A stretch of 7,019 bases of DNA from the NCBI GenBank assembly GCA_947443815.1, contig CANEXR010000155.1, forward strand, positions 1 through 7,019, in the 5' to 3' direction. Numbering within the stretch: the stretch's first letter is position 1; every line of letters begins with the position of its first letter. Made by a program: the position numbers and the translations under genes. The notes under the pieces are model-generated. The model ran no database searches. It was not told the DNA's origin and worked only from the letters and a program-made list of their open reading frames with translations. Below, in pieces: positions 1 through 4,987 of the stretch. This DNA is from Flavobacteriaceae bacterium (GTDB taxonomy: Bacteria; Bacteroidota; Bacteroidia; Flavobacteriales; Flavobacteriaceae).

Positions 1-779
1 CTTCCACCAACTCTTGGCATTGCTAAGGCGATTATAACTAACAAACTACACCAAAAAAAAGCGTTTTTTATTTGTGTTAATTTCCCCATACGAAAAAGCA
101 ATAAACCTGCAAAAAAAGGATACATCATTCGAGCAAAACCAATATGCATTTGTTCAGGATTTAATGACCAGCCTCCTATAATATCTCCATTAGGACTTGT
201 TACTGCAAGATGAATTAAGGCGCAACCAGCAACAAATACGAATATTGAAAGCGCTTTTTTCGAAAATTTTCTAACAAAAAGAGCATACATGATATTGGCA
301 ATATATTCATAAAACAAAGACCAACCCGGTCCATTAAGAGGATGCATTTCTGCCCAACCTCTTATATCCAAAGATGGTGGAACAGGAATCAGTGTAAATC
401 CAATGACCATTACCAACAGCATTTTCCAAACTGGAACTTCGTGTATGGTAGGCCACAAAACCGAATCTTGAAAATAAAACAACAAAGCGCCAATAATCAT
501 CCCCATAATTACCATCGGTTGCAGTCGAATCAATCGGCGTTTGAAAAAATTTCCAATTGACATTTTGTTCCATCGGTCGTCATAAGCATAACCAATGACA
601 AAACCAGACAACAAAAAGAAAAAATCAACGGCAAGATAACCATGGTTTATGATTTGGTCGAGATGACTTGTAGCATGCGCCTCAAAAATGTGAAAAGCAA
701 CCACCATCAATGCGGCTACACCACGCAATCCGTCCAAAATAGGATAATGTGGTTTTGGTGCTAAAGTATTGTTATTCAT
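1..779 (-). CDS. Membrane acyltransferase, acyltransferase-3 family (C-terminus outside window)
   Basis: Reading leftward from the ATG at 779-777, the frame stays open for 259 codons to the window edge. Family members usually have about 350-400 residues, so roughly the last third is missing. The N-terminus carries the family signature LDGLRGVAAL (residues 15-24), followed by His30. Arg19 and His30 form the R-X10-H pair that is essential in the characterised O-acetyltransferase OafA. Further conserved pieces are VDFFFLLSGF (51-60), the basic RRLIRLQP (81-88) and GWSLFYEY (152-159). Several hydrophobic segments indicate a polytopic inner-membrane protein. The family moves acyl groups, often acetyl, onto cell-surface glycans, lipids or exported molecules; the substrate cannot be told here. 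It lies in the same direction as the GH3 gene, but a terminator and its own promoter separate them, so co-transcription is unlikely. No Shine-Dalgarno sequence precedes the start, as is usual in Bacteroidota. The family call is firm; the function is generic. Confidence 0.9.
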   Translation of the reverse strand, partial: MNNNTLAPKPHYPILDGLRGVAALMVVAFHIFEAHATSHLDQIINHGYLAVDFFFLLSGFVIGYAYDDRWNKMSIGNFFKRRLIRLQPMVIMGMIIGALLFYFQDSVLWPTIHEVPVWKMLLVMVIGFTLIPVPPSLDIRGWAEMHPLNGPGWSLFYEYIANIMYALFVRKFSKKALSIFVFVAGCALIHLAVTSPNGDIIGGWSLNPEQMHIGFARMMYPFFAGLLLFRMGKLTQIKNAFFWCSLLVIIALAMPRVGG

Positions 780-805
780 ATATTTCAATTTTAGGTATAT
801 CCTTT

Positions 806-838
806 CAAAAATAGAAAAATTATTCGCTTTTTATACAA
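806..838 (-). promoter_or_regulatory. Predicted promoter of the acyltransferase gene
   Basis: On the minus strand, positions 813-806 read TATTTTTG, a perfect match to the Bacteroidota -7 element TAnnTTTG. A TTG at 838-836 lies 22 bases upstream and could serve as the -33 element, although the spacing is slightly long. Transcription would start near 800, giving a leader of about 20 bases before the ATG at 779. This is a motif match only; A+T-rich DNA gives some chance hits. Confidence 0.5.
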
Positions 839-853
839 TAAATGCTATTTCTC

Positions 854-872
854 TTGAATCGTAATGATTCAA
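854..872. repeat. Small inverted repeat upstream of the acyltransferase promoter
   Basis: Arms TTGAATC (854-860) and GATTCAA (866-872) are perfectly complementary around the 5-base spacer GTAAT. The repeat lies just upstream of the predicted -33 element of the acyltransferase promoter, where an activator might bind. On neither strand is it followed by a T-tract, so it is not a terminator. It may equally be chance in A+T-rich DNA. Confidence 0.3.
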
Positions 873-975
873 AAAAAACAAAATGTTTCTCTAGGTTTAT
901 TTTTTTAGACCCCGTCGCGATTAAATTTGTAAACTCCATTGCAAAAAAACTAAAAGAACGTATTGTTTTATTTAT

Positions 976-1003
976 AAAAGCCCAACATTGCTGTTAGGCT
1001 TTT
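976..1003 (-). terminator. Intrinsic terminator of the GH3 gene
   Basis: The hairpin has an outer stem of AAAAGCC (976-982) with GGCTTTT (997-1003), one C/A mismatch (983/996), an inner stem AACA/TGTT (984-987/992-995) and a TTGC loop. It begins 27 bases past the GH3 stop codon. The U-run is formed by the stem's own TTTT, so it is short. The symmetric A/T ends could make it work in both directions. A copy with 26 of 28 identical bases lies at 4490-4517. Confidence 0.75.
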
Positions 1004-1030
1004 GAAGTATTCCTTTTTTACAAAACTAAA

Positions 1031-3508
1031 TTAATGTTTTAAGTCTACAAATGGAACGTCAGCAGCAAATGCAGCATTTGTTTTTTCTACCACTAGTTCT
1101 TTTGCCACAGAAAAAGAAGCCGTTTGTTTAATGTTCAAAGATGACGTTCCTATCGCTACTTTATACGCTCCAGCTTCGGCAATCCAAGCATTTTTGGCGG
1201 TAACAAATGAGGCCAAATCTTTTGGGTTAAGTGTCAAAGTAATGGTTTGACTTTCTCCAGGTTGTAATAAATTTGTTTTGGCAAAAGCTTTCAATTCCGC
1301 ACTTGGTTTGTCCGTTTTTTTAGCAGGAGCAGAAAGATATAATTCTACCACTTCTTTTCCAGCAGTTTTACCCGTGTTTTTTACCGTTACTGTTGCAGTC
1401 ATTGTGTTAGCAAAAGTCGCAGCACTTAATTTCAAATTAGCTATATCAAAGCTTGTATACGATAATCCGTAACCAAACTCATACGAGGATTTTACATTAA
1501 AGGTGTTGTAATAACGATATCCAACATAAACTCCTTCTTCATAAGTTACACTTGTAGGGTTTTCAGCAGGTGTTCCAATCCAGTTTTTGAATGAAGGTGT
1601 ATCTGCGTAATTGACAGGAAAAGTCATGGTTAATTTTCCTGAAGGCGTTACTTTTCCAGAGAAAACATCCGCTACAGAATTCCCTCCTTCTTGACCCGGT
1701 TGCCATGGCAAAAGGATAGCATCTACAGCATCTTTCCAACTGGCAGTTTCAATTACCCCACCAATATTGAGGACAACTACCACTTTTTTTCCTTTAGCAT
1801 GAAAAGCAGCCGAAACTTTATTGATTAATGCCATTTCATCTGGAGCCAAATTAAAATCGCCGTCTACTTTTCTATCATCCCCTTCACCAGCATTTCTACC
1901 AATTGTAATCAAGGCAATTTCGGATGAATTGGCTTTACTCTCAATAATTTCTTTGCTTAATTCCATTTCTTCAATACGTTTTGGAGAAGCCATTAATCCG
2001 CCATTTTTTTCACGACGCTCTAATTCTTTCGCTTTTTGATCTGCAGAATATGGTTTGTATAATCCCTCAAGTTCTTTATCAATTGTAAATCCTGAATTGG
2101 TTAATCCGTCAATTAATGAAATAGAGTACGCTTCATTTACATCACCACTTCCTGTACCTCCAGAAATAAAATCATAAGAAGTTACACCAAAAACAGCTAA
2201 TGGAGCCGCTGTAGAAGAAAATGGCAATGCATTATTGTCGTTTTTTAACAAAATAGTTCCTTCGGCTGCTGCCTGTCTGGTTACTTCAGCATTCTCTTTC
2301 AAATTTGGTTTCTCTGAATACTTGTAATTATTCATCGATGGTGATTTCATTACCAATTCTAAAATACGAGTCAAATCAGTATTTACAACGGCGGCAGTTA
2401 ATTTTCCGCTTTTCATATTGTCTAAAATAGCTTTCTTTTGAGCAGGCATTCCTGGCATCAACAAATCATTTCCCGCGGCTAATTGTGCAGTAACATTACT
2501 AACACCGTTTGGAGAAAAAGGAGAATTTGCACCACCAAAACCATCATAACCACCAAACCAATCTGTCATTACTAAGCCTTTAAATCCCCACTCGTCTCTT
2601 AAAACGGTAGTTAATAAATCTTTCCTTTGAGATGTATACGTACCGTTAACTAAATTATACGATGACATAATCGTCCAAGGTTGTGCTTCTTTTACGGATA
2701 TTTCAAAACCTCTCAAATAAATTTCACGCAAAGCTCTCTCGCTAATATGTGCATTTACTCCCATACGATTGCGTTCTTGATTATTGGCTGCAAAATGTTT
2801 AACCGAAGTTCCAACACCATTTGATTGAATCCCGTTTACAATTGCTGCTGAAATTTTACCAGTAAGCAATGGATCTTCTGAATAATATTCGAAATTTCTA
2901 CCACACAATGGATTTCTGTGAATGTTCATTCCTGGGCCTAGTAAAACATCAACTCCATATTCTTTCACTTCATTACCCATCGCTTTCCCCACGTTGTTGA
3001 TTAATTCCGTGTTCCAAGTAGATGCTAATGATGTGCCCACAGGAAATGCAGTTGCATAATACGTATTGGGGTCATTATTTCGTTTTGGATTGATTCTCAA
3101 ACCTGCTGGCCCATCAGAAACAACAACTGTTGGTATTCCCAATCGTTGTAAATCATAGGTTCCACCCGCAGCTCCAGGAACTTTTCCTTGAAAACCTTCT
3201 GTTGTAAACTTAAAAGTGGCTACATCAAATCCAGGCATTCCAATTCCAATAAGCATGTTTGCTTTTTCGTCATCGGTCATTTTGCTAATCAAATCCTTAA
3301 TTCTATCCGCCACTGGAAGACGGTAATCTTCGTAAGTGTCTAATTTACCGTTTTGGTTTAAATCCGAAAAGCTAAACCCATTAATGGTAAGTATCGGTTT
3401 GCCATTTGCATCTGTAGTCTCAGAATTTTTGTTCCATGAAATTCCAGAAAAAACTAATGTTGAAAGAAGCGAGACTTTCGCAATTTTCAATAAAGAATAA
3501 TTTTTCAT
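1031..3508 (-). CDS. Exported glycoside hydrolase family 3 enzyme (beta-glucosidase/beta-xylosidase type)
   Basis: This intact 825-residue enzyme hydrolyses terminal beta-linked sugars with a retaining mechanism. Residues 1 to about 22 are a Sec signal peptide (basic start, hydrophobic core, no lipobox Cys), so it is probably periplasmic. An EF-hand-like calcium loop follows (D49-N51-N53-K55-D57-E60). The TIM-barrel domain shows SDGPAGLR with substrate-binding Asp132, GRNFEYYSEDP, Lys237-His238 in VKHF, and the predicted nucleophile Asp316 in VMTDW. The alpha/beta domain carries AGEGDDRK, whose Glu542 aligns, from memory, with the acid/base Glu of Thermotoga neapolitana Bgl3B. A C-terminal fibronectin-III-like domain covers about 700-775 (EVVELYLSAP, ELKAFAKTNLLQPGES). 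The overall pattern resembles Bgl3B more than E. coli BglX, so no symbol is given. It stands alone between its terminator and a divergent regulator gene. The ATG at 3508 fits the signal peptide. Whether it prefers glucosides or xylosides is not visible. Confidence 0.95.
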   Translation of the reverse strand: MKNYSLLKIAKVSLLSTLVFSGISWNKNSETTDANGKPILTINGFSFSDLNQNGKLDTYEDYRLPVADRIKDLISKMTDDEKANMLIGIGMPGFDVATFKFTTEGFQGKVPGAAGGTYDLQRLGIPTVVVSDGPAGLRINPKRNNDPNTYYATAFPVGTSLASTWNTELINNVGKAMGNEVKEYGVDVLLGPGMNIHRNPLCGRNFEYYSEDPLLTGKISAAIVNGIQSNGVGTSVKHFAANNQERNRMGVNAHISERALREIYLRGFEISVKEAQPWTIMSSYNLVNGTYTSQRKDLLTTVLRDEWGFKGLVMTDWFGGYDGFGGANSPFSPNGVSNVTAQLAAGNDLLMPGMPAQKKAILDNMKSGKLTAAVVNTDLTRILELVMKSPSMNNYKYSEKPNLKENAEVTRQAAAEGTILLKNDNNALPFSSTAAPLAVFGVTSYDFISGGTGSGDVNEAYSISLIDGLTNSGFTIDKELEGLYKPYSADQKAKELERREKNGGLMASPKRIEEMELSKEIIESKANSSEIALITIGRNAGEGDDRKVDGDFNLAPDEMALINKVSAAFHAKGKKVVVVLNIGGVIETASWKDAVDAILLPWQPGQEGGNSVADVFSGKVTPSGKLTMTFPVNYADTPSFKNWIGTPAENPTSVTYEEGVYVGYRYYNTFNVKSSYEFGYGLSYTSFDIANLKLSAATFANTMTATVTVKNTGKTAGKEVVELYLSAPAKKTDKPSAELKAFAKTNLLQPGESQTITLTLNPKDLASFVTAKNAWIAEAGAYKVAIGTSSLNIKQTASFSVAKELVVEKTNAAFAADVPFVDLKH

Positions 3509-3533
3509 AAGGTTATTTTAGTTAATAGTATTT

Positions 3534-3556
3534 TATTGCTTCATTATGAAGCAATA
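3534..3556. promoter_or_regulatory. 23-bp perfect palindrome, candidate operator
   Basis: Arms TATTGCTTCAT (3534-3544) and ATGAAGCAATA (3546-3556) are exact reverse complements around a single central T. The site lies in the 157-base divergent region between the GH3 gene and the Nudix-type regulator. It covers the predicted GH3 -7 element and start point, an arrangement that suits a repressor. Regulators of the NrtR group are known to bind palindromes of about this size near their own genes, so the neighbouring regulator is the natural candidate (inference). With no T-tract on either side, it does not resemble a terminator. Confidence 0.7.
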
Positions 3557-3584
3557 TTAATTATTATTTTTTAATATTTGCATA
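3552..3584 (-). promoter_or_regulatory. Predicted promoter of the GH3 gene
   Basis: On the minus strand, TAATATTG (3559-3552) differs from the Bacteroidota -7 consensus TAnnTTTG at one base. TATG (3584-3581), 21 bases further upstream, matches three of four bases of the -33 element TTTG. Transcription would begin near 3545, inside the palindrome, leaving a leader of about 37 bases. The matches are imperfect, so this is a tentative assignment. Confidence 0.4.
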
Positions 3585-3641
3585 AAAGAGATTAAAATTT
3601 TCATTATTAGTTTTTTATAAAAGAAATAACCTATAATTTAT

Positions 3642-3649
3642 TATTTTCG
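3642..3649 (+). promoter_or_regulatory. Possible -7 element of the Nudix-type regulator gene
   Basis: TATTTTCG matches TAnnTTTG at all but one base. It would place the transcript start near 3656, about 10 bases before the ATG, so the message would be almost leaderless. No clear -33 element is visible at the right spacing. An alternative is AATATTTG at 3573-3580, also one mismatch, which would give a leader of about 80 bases. Confidence 0.3.
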
Positions 3650-3665
3650 CAACCTATCAACTGCT

Positions 3666-4412
3666 ATGGAATTTAAAAAAATAATTGAAGAGAAATCAAA
3701 TGAATCTTGGGAAATTTATCTCCCCAACTTATCTATAGACTGCGTGATTTTTGGATTTCATGATGCCCTTTTAAAAGTTTTGGTTGTTAAAATGAAGGAA
3801 AAAAATCTTTGGGCACTTCCAGGAGGTTACATCTTAAAAACCGAAAACATAAAAGAAGCTGCCAATAGAATTTTACAACAAAGAACAGGCGCAGACAATA
3901 TTTACCTGCAACAATTTCGGGTTTTTAGTGATTTGAATCGGTCTGAAGGATTTTTTGAAGAGTTTGAAAATACTATTTGGAACAAACAGCGCTTTCTTTC
4001 CATAGGATTTTATGCTTTGGTGGATTTTTCAACTGTAAATATAGTGGTGGACACTTTTTCGGATGCTTGCGAGTGGAAGCCAATTGAGGAATTGCCGGAA
4101 TTGATGATGGATCATCGCTTTATTTTTGACAAAGCATTGCTTACTCTTCGAAAAGAATTGAACTACAAACCGATTGGTTTTAATTTATTGCCAGAGAAAT
4201 TTACCATGCCGGAACTTCAAAAATTATATGAAATTATTCTGGGTAAAAAACTAAATCGCGGGAATTTTTTCAGAAAAATGCTGCGGTACGATATTTTAAT
4301 AAAATTAGACGAAAGCCGGAAAGGTGGTGCACACAAAGCTCCTGACTTGTACAAATTTGATGTTGAAAAATACCAAATGGCGCTTAAAGACGGTTTAAAA
4401 GAAGGCTGGTAG
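3666..4412 (+). CDS. Nudix-fold transcriptional regulator, NrtR/AraR-like
   Basis: This 248-residue protein joins an N-terminal Nudix fold (about 22-150) to a C-terminal winged helix (about 155-240), the layout of NrtR-group regulators. The Nudix box is recognisable by spacing: Gly54, Glu60, Arg68, Gly75. The catalytic glutamates of the REUXEE core are replaced by Ile69, Gln72 and Arg73, so hydrolysis is not expected and the domain probably acts as a ligand sensor. The winged-helix part is seen in LLPEKFTMPELQKLYE, LNRGNFFRKML and HKAPDLYKFD, which are typical of the group. Known members sense NAD-related compounds or, in Bacteroides AraR, L-arabinose. Divergence from a GH3 glycosidase gene favours a sugar ligand here (inference). 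The gene would often be labelled simply 'NUDIX hydrolase', which misleads. It probably regulates the GH3 gene and itself through the palindrome at 3534-3556. No Shine-Dalgarno sequence precedes the start; the ATG is supported by the family's usual length. Confidence 0.9.
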   Translation: MEFKKIIEEKSNESWEIYLPNLSIDCVIFGFHDALLKVLVVKMKEKNLWALPGGYILKTENIKEAANRILQQRTGADNIYLQQFRVFSDLNRSEGFFEEFENTIWNKQRFLSIGFYALVDFSTVNIVVDTFSDACEWKPIEELPELMMDHRFIFDKALLTLRKELNYKPIGFNLLPEKFTMPELQKLYEIILGKKLNRGNFFRKMLRYDILIKLDESRKGGAHKAPDLYKFDVEKYQMALKDGLKEGW

Positions 4413-4489
4413 AACGAGATGCTTTTTAAAAAATAAAAAGCACACTATAACTGTCATACCTGTAAGAAGTACTAATTTTTGGACATAAA

Positions 4490-4517
4490 AAAAGCCCGAC
4501 ATTGCTGTCAGGCTTTT
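4490..4517. terminator. Probably bidirectional intrinsic terminator
   Basis: AAAAGCC (4490-4496) pairs with GGCTTTT (4511-4517), with a C/A mismatch at 4497/4510, an inner stem GACA/TGTC (4498-4501/4506-4509) and a TTGC loop. It can end the Nudix-regulator transcript, 78 bases past that stop. The better U-run is on the minus strand, where the seven A bases at 4487-4493 become seven T bases, so the hairpin may have been built for leftward transcription. It is nearly the same sequence as 976-1003. Confidence 0.75.
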
Positions 4518-4527
4518 AAAACTTTTC

Positions 4528-4872
4528 TTATTCAAGTAAGCTGCAGCCAGAAAACTCTTTTTGATTTTGCAAATATGTGAAAATTTGTGCCTTAACTTTT
4601 TTCTTGAAAGAGTCATTGTTAATTTTTTTATTGTTGATTTTACTTCCCTTAATTTTACAGCAAGTCAAATGAAACAGTTGAATATGTTTAAATAAAAACC
4701 TTTCAATTGAAAAGTCTAAATAAGGTTGATGATATAAACTTGAAAAATCAAATTTTTTGTAATAAACAACCTCGAAATAAGCACCTAAATTAGGCCACTT
4801 TTTGCGAACGAATTCTATGTTGAATATTTTTACCTGAAATTGCTTTATATTTACATTACTTTTATAAAAAAA
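4528..4872 (-). pseudogene. Open minus-strand stretch without start codon, possible gene remnant
   Basis: Reading leftward, the frame is open for 114 codons between a TGA at 4875-4873 and a TAA at 4530-4528, with no ATG. In such A+T-rich DNA a random frame should meet a stop far sooner. The translation has a mixed, protein-like stretch (for example FVRKKWPNLGAYFEVVYY, then DFSIERFLFKHIQLFHL), followed by a Lys/Asn-rich tail. The stop lies 10 bases before the hairpin at 4490-4517, whose longer T-run is on this strand, as expected for a real 3' end. No family was recognised. It could be the tail of a decayed gene or only a chance opening. Confidence 0.2.
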
Positions 4873-4920
4873 TCAATTATTGTTCTCAAAACAATCAATA
4901 ATCTTAAAAATAACACTTCA

Positions 4921-4951
4921 TTTAAAGGATAAATAATTTCAGCTATTTTTG
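4921..4951 (+). promoter_or_regulatory. Predicted promoter of the hybrid sensor gene
   Basis: TATTTTTG (4944-4951) is a perfect TAnnTTTG -7 element. TTTA (4921-4924), 19 bases upstream, matches three of four bases of the -33 element TTTG. Transcription would start near 4958, giving a leader of about 30 bases before the ATG at 4988. Spacing and leader length are both typical of Bacteroidota. Confidence 0.55.
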
Positions 4952-4987
4952 TTGTGATTAAAACAATAAACTAATTCATAAAAACCA

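Larger units (their letters stand above)
4413..4987. other. Intergenic region of 575 bases without a convincing gene
   Basis: This strongly A+T-rich stretch separates the Nudix-type regulator from the hybrid sensor. It holds a terminator hairpin (4490-4517), a minus-strand frame that is open but lacks a start codon (4528-4872), a weak inverted repeat ATTGTT/AACAAT (4879-4884/4890-4895) and the probable promoter of the hybrid sensor (4921-4951). A second, weaker promoter-like match, TATATTTA, lies at 4846-4853. No plus-strand gene was found. Confidence 0.7.

Noticed and set aside
334..573. Reading frames on both strands inside the acyltransferase gene
   Set aside because: Both are shadows of the acyltransferase frame, which shows clear family motifs across this region.
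1278..2039. Plus-strand frames at 1278-1472 and 1821-2039
   Set aside because: They lie opposite the well-supported GH3 coding sequence and are antisense openings only.
4420..4442. Hairpin with 8-bp arms (TGCTTTTT/AAAAAGCA) just after the Nudix-regulator stop
   Set aside because: The stem is nearly all A/T and no T-run follows on either strand. The hairpin at 4490-4517 is a much better terminator.
4395..4616. Minus-strand reading frame of 73 codons with an ATG
   Set aside because: It runs through the terminator hairpin and into the end of the Nudix-regulator gene, and its translation shows no recognisable domain.
4879..4895. Inverted repeat ATTGTT/AACAAT upstream of the hybrid-sensor promoter
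   Set aside because: Six-base A/T-rich arms are expected by chance in this composition, and there is no positional support beyond lying upstream of the promoter.
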